From positions 9,306 to 48,285 of the forward strand of contig NW_003205427.1 of NCBI RefSeq assembly GCF_000006405.1: 38,980 bases of DNA, written 5' to 3'. Positions 21,473-31,146 of the stretch are shown piece by piece. Positions within the stretch are counted from its first letter, which is position 1; each line of letters begins with the position of its first letter. This DNA comes from Perkinsus marinus ATCC 50983 (taxonomy: Eukaryota > Perkinsozoa > Perkinsida > Perkinsidae). The notes below the pieces were generated by a model that saw only the letters and a program-made list of their open reading frames with translations, had not been told where the DNA came from and searched no databases. The position numbers and the translations under genes were made by a program.

Positions 21473-24400
21473 CTAACCACTATACGGAGAACAAGAGGGC
21501 AATGTCCGAAAAACACAGCTGTTGCTACCCTCATCTTGACGAACCGAGAGTAGCGACGATGGATGCAGCCCCTTCAAAGAGGTTCCAAGCTGGGCAATCT
21601 GGGCTGATGTATGATCCGCACGGACACAAATTCTCAACATAGTATTCTTCCGCTCCGACGCAGTGAAGCCGGCATTTTCTAGTGGTGACACCAGCACAGG
21701 CTGAACGGCAAAACCCTCCCTTCTCAAAAATTGTGCGACACTCTGGGCATCACCAACCTCAATAATCTGCTTGAAGCATTGCGAGTCAGTGAGAACCTTT
21801 ACCCCAGCGTCGACTAGACGTTGGTGCAGTTGCTCAACATTGGCTTGAAGGGAACGAAGACGCTCATTCCCTTGCAGACGACGCATCGTCTCAGCTGCGA
21901 ACTTGCAAGAAGCCGGTGGAGAGCTAGAGCTGAAACAATAGCCGCTGCCATGAAGAGTCTGGTGATCAATGCTGGTTTGCTGTCCAGCACAAAATCCCCC
22001 CTGTGATCCGAAGGCGTGCTCGAGGGAGCCTACGAGGAGGTCGACGGAAGAACATGGAACCTGATTGAACTAGCTTGATAACAGTCCTGGCATGAAACCT
22101 CTCGGTCTTACTCCGTAGTATTCACAATATCCTCGACCATTCTCACCCACTGTACCGATGCCATAGGTGTCATCAAGCAGCAGATAGGCACCAAATTCGT
22201 CTTTAATCTCGACGACCTGGAAAAAAACACACATATCTCGCTCGCCCAGTAAATCGCTCATCTACGGACCTGTGATAGATCCACGCCATAGTTGCTATCC
22301 ATAAGGATCCAGAGCCTACCAGCCCTCGCGGCTATCTTCACGTCTTTGCTCTGTGCCTCTACCAGACTAGCCAGCTGATCGATGTCGCCCGACCACCAAG
22401 TAATGTTCTTTACACGAGAAAGGTTGAGACCAGTACACATATGAACATTCGCATCCTTATGGACTATAGCGAAGTCGTTGTTAGTAAGGAATGCTTGAAT
22501 CTGCCGGGGGTATAGCACATATCAGATTATACGGGTTAAACCAACGACGGTGTCATGACTACTCACCACGCTCGAGTCGGACACAGTATGATGACTGTAC
22601 ACAATGGATGCCTCTGTTCCAAGTAACTCACTGATAGCCTTCTCCAAGTCCAAATGCTCAACGGTAGTACCTGCAATACCGTAAATTACTCAAATGAGGT
22701 GGATTCTGCCCACCATAGAAGCCTCTCGGGCCGCAGGTACCGAAGCCCTTCTCCCTCACGACGGCCCTCGCAATCTCCATCAGGCTGTCGTCTGGCTTAT
22801 GCTGGAGTGACAACGGATCGATCGTGGCGAAATCCACCAAAGAGTCGCCGTGCTCATCCTCAGAATGACTCGAGCAACCATCCCGGGAGGTTGAATCAGT
22901 AGTAGAGATACCTATCATGAGGACCACCGGTCTACGCTTAGACCCAAACTCAGCGATTTGTTCACTCAAAGGCCCACAAGCTTCAAGACCAGAGAGAGAC
23001 CAATAACAGCTTCCCATCCCCTCCTCACTTTTACTCGACATATTCTCTCCCTCCTCCGCATCCACCCAGCTAGGGACCAGAGGCTCTGGCCTCCAATAGG
23101 TCGCCAAGCCAGGCAAAGGATCGCTGACGATTGCTGCCTCGGAGAGGTACTTTCTGTATGCTCTAGATGCTACCTCATCCGTGTTGTTACCGTATTCGAT
23201 GCCTGAGTCAGACAGAAACATCCAGAGGGAGATGACATCACTAATAGACCTCACCCACTATCCTGGAGACCTCCTTCATAACCTCAAGGGTAGTATCTAG
23301 TTGCTCCTTCGTATGGCTAGCACTCACACAGAATCTGGCCCGAGCCAGAGTTACCGGTGTGGCAGGATACCCAACCTGACCAACGACCACCCCTGACCAA
23401 GGGCAGTCCCGATTGTCCTCGACGTACCACAACAGTTGCTATATTCCTCTTCAAACACTCTCTTGAGAACTGAGCGATCTTCTCAGGGTGAACCTGGAAT
23501 AACCTATCACTCGAATAACATATCAATTATAGATGGGCAGAATTACGTTACGGACCGTTACGGTTCTCTTTTACGGTTACGATTCAAGTCCCGTACCGTG
23601 AAATTACGGCGCCGTAACGGGCTTTACGGAGATGCAGAGGACAAAACGAGGATTGATCATTCAAGTCGCCTGAATCTGTTTTATGTGAATGCCCATCGGT
23701 AGACGAAGCTGGCTTGGCAGTTCCGGGCCAGCTTGGGAGTATGATGGGCGAAATTTGCAAAGGAGACGAGTGGTAAATGCCAATCCGAATGTTACTCTCT
23801 CAGCAGTTCGGTTGAATCCGAGCGGCTCGGACCGAGCCACGAAAGATGAGTTAACATCTAATTGAGCTATGAAGGAGTGCACTACAGCGAATGTTTCAGC
23901 CACAATTCTAACAAAGCAGTTCAGCACCAACCGTAAAGTCGTAACCGGCCTTTCCGTAACCGTAAACTGCTTACGTTACGCACGCCGTAACGTAAACCGT
24001 AAAAAAACGTTACGCTGCCCATCTATACTATCAATGCTATCAAAGTCTCTGTTGTCGGAAGTATACCAGCAAAAAGCAGATGACGGGTGAGTCAGTATCG
24101 CCAATGACGCGAAGATTGAGTTCCATCAGACCTTTTCGAAGATAGTTTGCGTTCTCTCGGAGTGCACGTAACTGTTGGTGAATAATGAGCTCAGGTACCC
24201 CAGCCATGATCAGCTCTACCCTGGTCTTGCCTCTCTCAGTCGACAGCAGGTCCAAAACGGCCATGGCCTGCGCTGTGACCATTGGTGGCATCGCAGCTCC
24301 GTGGATCCAACCCAGGGAGCAGCGACGAAGGTGCTGAGGACCAACGATGAGATCCTACTTCACTGGTAGACTACCTCTCCGAGCTGCCCTACCTGAATGC

Positions 24401-26265
24401 ACTGGCTAGTACTGGCAATATATCCACCATTAGAGCCAAAGGACTTGCTGAAAGTTCCCATCATGATGTCGATCTCTGATGTATCTGCAGGAACTCTATC
24501 GAGGAAAGTGATAAGGCCAATGATTTAATACAACAGCCTGCATATGAACGAGGGAAATCCTGCGCTCGATTTCATCCACACAGCGGAGCGATGCGGTCGG
24601 CCACTTATTACCAACATCGAACAGCTCAGAAATGCCTCGGCCAGTAGGCCCAACAGCTCCTATAGAATGAGCCTCATCCAACCAAAGGTAGCATTTATAC
24701 TTGTTCTTCAGCGACACCTGACCATTACAGTAGAATGTTGCCAGTTTAAACTACTATGAGGGAAGGGAACATGCCGTTTACTTGGTTTTACCGTTTCTCT
24801 CAATCTACAGAACTCGCCCTCCATGGAAAATATTCCTTCCACCAGTATAACGATCTTAGCCCATTTTCCCGAGCCTACAATACCCGATGTGGAAGAAGGA
24901 TGGTATTGGTAAGAGAGACATGCCTATTACGGGTCTCTCTATCAAGGATCTTCTCAAGGTCATGCATATTGTTATGCTTGAAAACGATGACCTTCGCGTT
25001 GCTTTGCTTCACACCCTCCACGATGGACTTGTGGTTCAGCTGGTCAGATACAAAAAGAGTCTAAAAACATTCCAATACGGATAATAGTCCGTTATGCAGC
25101 ATCAAAGAGACAAAACTAGAATGAAACTAGAGCTAAGGTACGGACCACCTTCTTAGCCCCTGGTCCGCCTTCAGTCATAGCCAAAGCACCCAGGAAAGTA
25201 CCTGCAGCTTGGTTTCATTCCAAACAGGAACATATTGGTTATGTTGTACAGCTCGAAAGCAAGCATAGGGACGAAACATAAGCTCTGCTTCTGTTGAGTA
25301 TTACTGTTGGTGGCAAATCCCATGCCCGTTACAAGGGCTGCCTCTTTGCCCAAGAATGCTGCCACCTTCGACTCAAACTCAGTGTGGAGCCTATTCGTTC
25401 CTAAGGACCCACCATAGAAGACCACACGCTGCATTGTGGTCATCACCTCCATATTCTGGTCGCGAAGCACACACTGCCAGCCCGAACTGGTCTAACGCTT
25501 TGATCGCCAGTGGAGTGCCTGATGTGGAGCTCAAGTTACTCTACAAGGGTCGAGTATCCTCCTACAGTATTCATCGGTGCCTCCAAATCCAAGGTAGTTA
25601 AACGAAGCCAAATTGATACATCCTTTCTGGACCTCCCCAGTAGGTTGGAATTTCCCAAAGCGCTTCGCAATGTGATAATGACGAGCTCGGACGAGTACCT
25701 GGTTAGAACACCTCTACCTAGTGTCTCTATCCCTTGAAGGGATAGAGACACTAGGTAGGGATTCCCTTCTCGAGTAATACATCGATGGTGCTGCCCGGTG
25801 CCGAACATATGGGCCTATTCCAACAGTCCTCGATCCTTCGGTACCTGGATCCCAACCGAGACCTCAATATGGTCCATCCAGTTGCTCGCCGACTATTCTC
25901 CGTCCCACTCACATGTGCTGAGTATAGAATTCTTTCCACCACTGCGGGCACCATTTCTCGTTAGCATTCTTTTTCTTATTGACCGTAACAGTCCAGAGAC
26001 ACTCTCTTAGTATGCCCTTCATAAAAAGGACCATACAGCTGATGTAAGCATGGACAACGGGTGCCCATGGGAGGCCTGTTTCACGATAAGAGTGGTCATT
26101 TGTCTCCTTACGCAGCCCTAACCCATAACCCTGACAACCCATCAACTTGAGTTCGTCTGCTACTTTTGGCGAGCCTAGCAGTGCTGCGGCGGACCATCTT
26201 GGTGGGCCACTTCCACAAACCCCACTTCCCAAGACCGAACAGGCCAGAGAAGTACTCATAGTCAT
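21473..26265 (-). CDS. Single-chain serine palmitoyltransferase (LCB2-LCB1 fusion)
   Basis: Serine palmitoyltransferase condenses L-serine with palmitoyl-CoA, the first step of sphingolipid synthesis at the ER. It is normally a heterodimer of LCB1 and PLP-binding LCB2. Here both halves lie on one minus-strand frame. LCB2 half: membrane segment [100 protein letters not shown] (PLP Lys codon 24444-24446) and [21 protein letters not shown] 52-nt intron (23203-23254, GTGAGG...CTGACTCAG) removes the apparent stop and joins SRIVG to IEYGNN. LCB1 half: [79 protein letters not shown] (no Lys, as expected for LCB1) and [10 protein letters not shown]. The start at 26265 is uncertain; a scaffold gap lies 390 bp upstream. 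Confidence 0.85.
23203..23254 (-). other. Fusion-junction intron (52 nt)
   Basis: Donor GTGAGG with its first G at 23254 and acceptor CTGACTCAG ending at 23203. Reading through it gives a stop (VGEVY then TAG). Splicing it out gives an in-frame join of the LCB2-like C-terminus to the LCB1-like N-terminus. Its length matches other introns in this window. Confidence 0.75.
23528..24027. mobile_element. 500-bp hAT-like non-autonomous element (MITE) in an intron
   Basis: The terminal inverted repeats TATAGATGGGCAG (23528-23540) and CTGCCCATCTATA (24015-24027) are perfect over 13 bp. Subterminal regions are rich in inverted and direct TTACGG/CCGTAA motifs on both sides. The flanking octamers ATATCAAT (23520-23527) and CTATCAAT (24028-24035) match at 7 of 8 positions, as expected of an aged 8-bp target duplication. 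The 8-bp duplication and the TAGATGGGCA-type end point to the hAT superfamily. No transposase is encoded. The host is the serine palmitoyltransferase intron 23494-24066, which would be about 65 nt without the element. Confidence 0.85.
25714..25758. repeat. Intronic 45-bp palindrome (22-1-22)
   Basis: Two perfect 22-bp arms, beginning CTACCTAGTGTCTC and ending GAGACACTAGGTAG, separated by a single G. It lies inside an 82-nt intron of the serine palmitoyltransferase gene (25699-25780, donor GTATTA, acceptor TAACCAG). Removing one arm plus the centre leaves 59 nt, a normal intron size for this genome. Confidence 0.9.
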
Positions 26266-26651
26266 TCAGCTTAGCCCTAATCACATCATTACTATTTCAT
26301 GCCCGGTTTCCTGCTCACCATGGGTTGCTCTCAACGGGAGAAAAAACTGGCATGAACGCCGTCGAAGCCTCCGGTCTGGTACCACGAAACTCATCGATTA
26401 CGAAGAGGCATAAAGCCAAACCGATCTAACAAGAGACGGCATCACGACAGTCCAGCTAGGTGGGTGTCGCCTGTAACTACCATTAATACGACGGCCACCG
26501 CATAGCGAGCGGCATCATCGAGCATCAAGGCATGATCTTCGTGCCGAGTAAGATACTGTTGAGGCTGTTAGAGACATTCTCCACTCGAGAATGCCGGGAA
26601 GAACAAAGCTGATAAAGCACACGCCTAACTCCCTACCTTCTAACCAACACA
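26266..26651. other. Upstream region of serine palmitoyltransferase
   Basis: Presumed promoter side of the serine palmitoyltransferase gene. A plus-strand frame at 26147-26413 is antisense to its first exon and is not called. No recognisable regulatory motif is seen. Confidence 0.4.
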
Positions 26652-26751
26652 NNNNNNNNNNNNNNNNNNNNNNNNNNNNNNNNNNNNNNNNNNNNNNNNN
26701 NNNNNNNNNNNNNNNNNNNNNNNNNNNNNNNNNNNNNNNNNNNNNNNNNNN
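26652..26751. other. Scaffold gap of 100 N
   Basis: Exactly 100 unresolved bases, a conventional filler length, so the true distance is unknown. Order and orientation across it rely on the assembler. Confidence 0.99.
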
Positions 26752-26915
26752 CTAGACTCTCGATTAGATAGTGTCTTAGTGGTTTTGTCGTTCCTTACCA
26801 AAGCTAGTTTTACCTTTTGAGTCCAAATGGGATCTCAGAGTAGCGTGGTAAATGCGGGGGCCGTAGAAGAACTCACAAAACTCAAGCCTGATCCATCGTT
26901 CTTTGCTACCATGCT

Positions 26916-27500
26916 TCAGTTCTCCGACGGTTCATCTACTTTTTCCTCCTACTCCCTAAACAACTCACCCACGCTCATCGTCTTCCCGCTGATATGATCT
27001 GTCATTATCGACCTTACATCATCACTGAAGTGACATCCTGATGCCGACAGCGACAAGGTCATGATAGTGACCCAACCTACGTTGCTCCTTGCTTCTAGAT
27101 TCACAAGCCACCGTTCCGTCCAACCAAGGGTCAGCTCTGGGTTGTACAATCTTGGGATTACCTCATAGAACCCCTTGATTGGAGCATGAGACGTTTGTGG
27201 AACTATGGTTGAGATCACTATGCAAACCTTTTACAGTATTAGTAGTGCGCTGAGTAGCACCTGTAGATGACTCGGCAGTGCCCTGACGAGCAGCCAACGT
27301 TCGATAGCACTCGCACCCTCATAGCCATGAGCCGGAATTACTTCACCCATGGAACTGTCTTCAGATGTCATAGCTTTCTGCTCATTTCCACTCTCAATGA
27401 CGTCTGGGATGAATCAACCGACATCAGATGTACTTCCCCGTTTTAGCTCCCGCAGTGCGGGACCCGCACCGACCCTCACAAACACTAAAGCTAAGAACGT
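26916..27500 (-). CDS. Hypothetical small multi-exon gene
   Basis: Tentative. On the minus strand, short open segments can be joined by plausible introns, one carrying a clear CTACTAAT branch site (about 27245). The segments are ALVFVRVGAGPALRELKRGS, then KAMTSEDSSMGEVIPAHGYE, GASAIERWLLVRALPSHLQ, FHKRLMLQSRGSM, SKEQRRLGHYHDLVAVGIRM and SLQEEKVDEPSEN ending at a TGA (26916-26918). The basic, helical character is protein-like but no family is recognised. The 5' end is not found; the first exon probably lies between 27500 and 27857. An alternative 89-codon unspliced frame (26949-27218) overlaps it. Confidence 0.35.
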
Positions 27501-27857
27501 GCAGTGTATGTGGATGACAAAAAGATTAGTGGATTAGTGGATGACATCGGTCCCGGACGGGCTACATCGAACAGATTACATCGGTCCCTATGAATCACTT
27601 AAACTCAAAGGTTCTACCTGAGACTCAGATCCTGAGTCCTTAGATCCAAAGTCCTTAATAGCTCAAACCTAATCAAAAATCAATGGGAAGTATCCAGCAA
27701 CCGTTACGACTCGAAGGAAGCCGTTAGATCGCACTGTACTTGTAGGAGGCGATAGTAGATATCAAGATAAGAGGCGAGCGAGAATACAAGTAGCGCTGTC
27801 CCTATCGGGAGTCCACATTTGGGACACTTCAGTAACTAGACTTCCGAGATCGATAAT

Positions 27858-29242
27858 ATGTCAATACCGTGGTGGATCATCCCTCTTCTAGGCTACCTAG
27901 CATATAACCGATTCAAGAAGCAACCTCAAGGTAGTGTTGGCAGGGACAGTCCAAGTCAAGGCATGCACATTGGTTTAGGAGGGGCGACAGGGCAGTCAAT
28001 GGCTGCCAGCCCAGCTGCCGTGGCCTTCTCCTTGCACTTGCTGGTACTGGTTAATGCTGTCCTCTATATAATCCCCCTTGTGGTAGTGTAACCCAATTCG
28101 TCTCCGCCAATTGACTCTTTCTGATAGGCATACGTGGCTCATATACCATCGATGGTCTTCTACCGAATGACCTTCATGGGCAGTGCTTTCGTCTGCATCT
28201 ACACTATCTGGACTAACTATGGTCTTCCTCCGGTAACTGCCATGGGAGGAGTCAGATTGCCGCTATAGATGTGCCTCGTGGCATCAGCTAGATCGGATGT
28301 CCCCACTGTAGGTTCGGAGTGGTATGCAAGCCTTCCAGATGTGGATGAGTCGAGTCACCTTGGGTGCAGACTTCCCGTTCCTTTTTATGAGTTGTAATTG
28401 GGGTATGGTCTTCATATGCTTCCATATAAGCCATATTGTCGAAGTGGAAGCTCTCGCCGGATCGGTGCCATGATGGCATTGCCATCTCCATCAAAGTCGT
28501 ATCAAGTTTGGTGGCTTTGTGGTCGTATTTGTTTTTGAGTCTTGCTGCTCCTCCGTGATTCGAGGCGAGCTCCGCGGCTTTCTGAGTTCAATCATTATCT
28601 GTTCAGTGTTACTGGCGACAGGAAGCTTCATGCCGAATATATTTGGGTTGTTCGTCATTGTACGTCGTTCCCTCTGGTACTGCGGTTCTTTTGCTAACTC
28701 GCACCTTACCAGTAAGCCCCCGTATACCGTTCTTTCTCATGTGGTGTATACGGTTTCAGATGCTCCTGTTTGGGCCAAAATCCAACCTTTTTGGCTGAAG
28801 CTCAAGTCTAAAGAAACAGAGATAATGCGGGTGTCCACCATATGCGAACTTGGTACTATCGCTCAACGCTCGTCGACTCTTGAACCGTGGTGAGTGCAGG
28901 CATCGGTTTCCAGTACATCATCAATTTGTTCACCCCCTACCGAGAGATCATGTCATGTTTCCTCTTCTGGAGTCTACTGCGGATAAGGTAATTCCAACTT
29001 AATTTTCTCGTCATCGAACTACTCGGCGGTTTAGGTACCAAGCACCAAGGTCTTCGGCTCATCATCACGAGGCGTGGGGCATCGTGGATTCGAAAACACG
29101 GTGAGAATAGTCATCATATTGCTCGCGCTCAACGTCCATATGCTTCAGAACCCTAACGTCCCTCCCAGTGATAAGTACTGTCGTACAATACGGGAAGAAA
29201 TGGTTCAGTCAGAGCCTCGCTACTCAGCAAGCACAACAATGA
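27858..29242 (+). CDS. TMEM33/Pom33-family ER and nuclear-envelope membrane protein
   Basis: Proteins of this family are multi-pass ER/nuclear-envelope proteins that shape tubular ER and help nuclear pore distribution. The start at 27858 gives MSIPWWIIPLLGYLAYNRF. The first exon ends after SLHLLVLVNAVLYIIPLV. Later exons read AYVAHIPSMVFYRMTFMGSA, MQAFQMWMSRVTLGADFPFL, APVWAKIQPFWLKLKSKETE (aligns by eye with the LLRSVLDKLSANQQ-type helix of TMEM33), YIINLFTPYREIMSCFLFWS and LLRIRYQAP (like the FLTLRYSSRR block), ending VQYGKKWFSQSL...QQAQQ with TGA at 29240-29242. Several GT-AG introns are clear (donor GTAATT near 28990, donor GTGAGA near 29101). Exons between 28440 and 28760 are uncertain. 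Confidence 0.6.
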
Positions 29243-29909
29243 TACTGTTAAGTTTGTTTCGACCAATACACCTCATCTTTATATATTGTTGTGTTGAGTC
29301 ATCCATTGTAAATCGGGAAATTGTAAATTGTCGTGGTACTATCGGCACGCATTCACTGGGAGTTTTGAGAATCACAATCCTGTTGCTCTAAATCAGAGAG
29401 TCTACGTTTCCTTAGGGATGGAGGAAATTTTGCACTTGCTCCGATTGTCGTTGTGGGGCGGGCACAATGACTGCCTTCATGCGTGGCACTGTTTTGGCAA
29501 TATCATTCGTGTGCAAAGGAGATCTGGGTAAGAGCACGCTGAAGCCATGGTGGTACTCATCTCTCTAGTGCTAGCCTACTCGAGTCCGATTTCTAGGACG
29601 TGTAACGGCAAAGTATCCGCTTCTGGCACGAATAGAGTTCAGTTAATTTATATATTTGTGGATGCTGAGTCGAATGCGTTTCTCTTCCGACGACTCGCCA
29701 TTTACCATCCCTACACAACACGATTGGGATCGAAAACGCACCCGCACGTAGTCGAATAATGTGATATAGACTTCATGCTCATATACGGCTATAGGGGGCA
29801 AAAATGGCGACTAGGCCAGTGCTTCAATCACGAAAGAATTCTTACAGTAAAGGAGGCGCGGAAGGAGAACGATCGTCTCGGTGGGGGAGGTCTCTGTGTC
29901 AACCATGGG
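29243..29909. other. Intergenic, no supported gene
   Basis: Open plus-strand frames (29328-29531 and 29547-29759) have no recognised motif and no convincing start. AT-rich patches occur near 29640-29660. Nothing else is seen. Confidence 0.5.
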
Positions 29910-30849
29910 TTAAAGCTTGGTTACAGACCAAGGGCTGGTCTCTGCTACAGCTTTAGTGCTGGTTTCAACCGGAGTGCTAGTGAAGGTCGAAACCTGGTAC
30001 CCAGTAGTGGGCTTTGTTTGGGACTGTGGAACAGTATTGTCTGGGAGATCAGCAGCTGTCTTAACCGGAGCCATGATAGTGCTCCCCAGAGTCTCGGCAA
30101 TGGTCTCGGCTATAGGCTTAACAGTGACTTCGGCTATAGGCTCAACAGTGGTCTCGGCTACGGGCTCCACAGCGGTCTCGACCGGAGGCTCAGTAGTGGT
30201 CTCGAACGGAAAATCAGTAGTGGTCCCGAACGGAGACTCAGTAATCCCTACCGAAGCCTCAGCAGTCGTCTCTACCGAAGGCTCAGCAGTGTCACTACCG
30301 AAGCCTCAGCAGTGGTCCCTACCGAAGGCTCATCAGTGGTCTCTACCGAAGCCTCGACAGTGGCCTCGACCAGTGGTTGAGCAGTGGTCACGACTTATGC
30401 TCAGCAGTAATGTCAGTTGGGAGCTCAGTGACGGTCCGAGCTGGAACCTCCGATCCGGAAGGAGTTGCAATAGTGGTCGTCTCAGGCGACGAGGCACTTT
30501 CATCTTCTTCGCGGGTTTGTTCCGTCAGATCAGCACTATCTCCTTGTGCCATAGGACTCTCTGTGAGGCTACTATACTCGCATTGCAAAGGCTTCAATAC
30601 ATCGTGATTGCAGCTCAGATCGTTCGGCTGAAAACATGTGGAAGTTCCGCATGTTATCTTATCTAAAATATAAACCAAAGAAAACCGATGGAGTTAGCCA
30701 AGGGTCTTGGCCCAAGACTTGCAGTATGAACCATGGTACTGTGGGTCGTTGTCGCAGGACTCAGTATTGCCACAGGCAGTGGAACAGTCGTCGGGCTGAC
30801 CATTGGCTACAAAAAGCACGTGTAGAATCAAGAAGTGAAGATGCTGCAT
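29910..30849 (-). pseudogene. Broken mucin-like paralogue of the adjacent repeat gene
   Basis: The start at 30849 gives MQHLHFLILHVLFVANG, a signal-peptide-like N-terminus. Then come DDCSTACGNTESCDNDPQYH and GSYCKSW, matching the neighbouring gene's CTSACGSTSSCAEDPQ and GSYCKYW. The next block (STCFQPNDLSC...LKPLQC) matches its LCYQPNDPTC...LPPLSC. An in-frame stop or unrecognised intron lies between (about 30690). The Thr-rich tail is only partly preserved: it reads ETTTIATPSGSEV and DITAEHKS then stops, while shifted frames continue TTAQPLVEATVEASVETTDE and later ETTVEPIAEVTVKPIAETIA. At least two single-base shifts (near 30390 and 30290) break it. It could be a pseudogene or suffer assembly errors, as repeats assemble poorly. 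Confidence 0.6.
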
Positions 30850-31146
30850 GTTAGTTTACACAGGCTGAGGACAGCACGCCTACACAGGGGGAAACTTGGT
30901 GAATCCTCCAGAGACCGATAGAACCAACACGACAGGATCTGCAATCGTTAGAAACTACTTACTCGCGAACAGATACTGGAGACATGAATATAGAATTGAA
31001 ATGGGCATGCAGAGTTATACTCGCCATATTGTCGGTGATTAATTTTCACTCTTCAATGACTTGGAAAGAATTCAAACTGGTGGTAGCTACTCTATCCTGT
31101 AAAGTGGGCAGATAGGTGATAGTCATGACTCGCAGTGAATACAACG
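30850..31146. other. Spacer between the two mucin-like genes
   Basis: About 300 bp with no coding signal. It would hold the 3' end of the intact mucin-like gene and the promoter of its broken paralogue. Confidence 0.4.

Noticed and set aside
23528-24027. CRISPR-like or satellite interpretation of the repeated TTACGG motifs
   Set aside because: The motifs lie in both orientations inside clear terminal inverted repeats with target duplications, which fits a transposon better; the genome is eukaryotic.
21473-26265. Viral (coccolithovirus) origin or an integrated giant-virus segment carrying the fused serine palmitoyltransferase
   Set aside because: The gene has many short host-type introns and is flanked by ordinary host genes; no viral core genes are nearby. 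Ancient transfer cannot be excluded without a tree.
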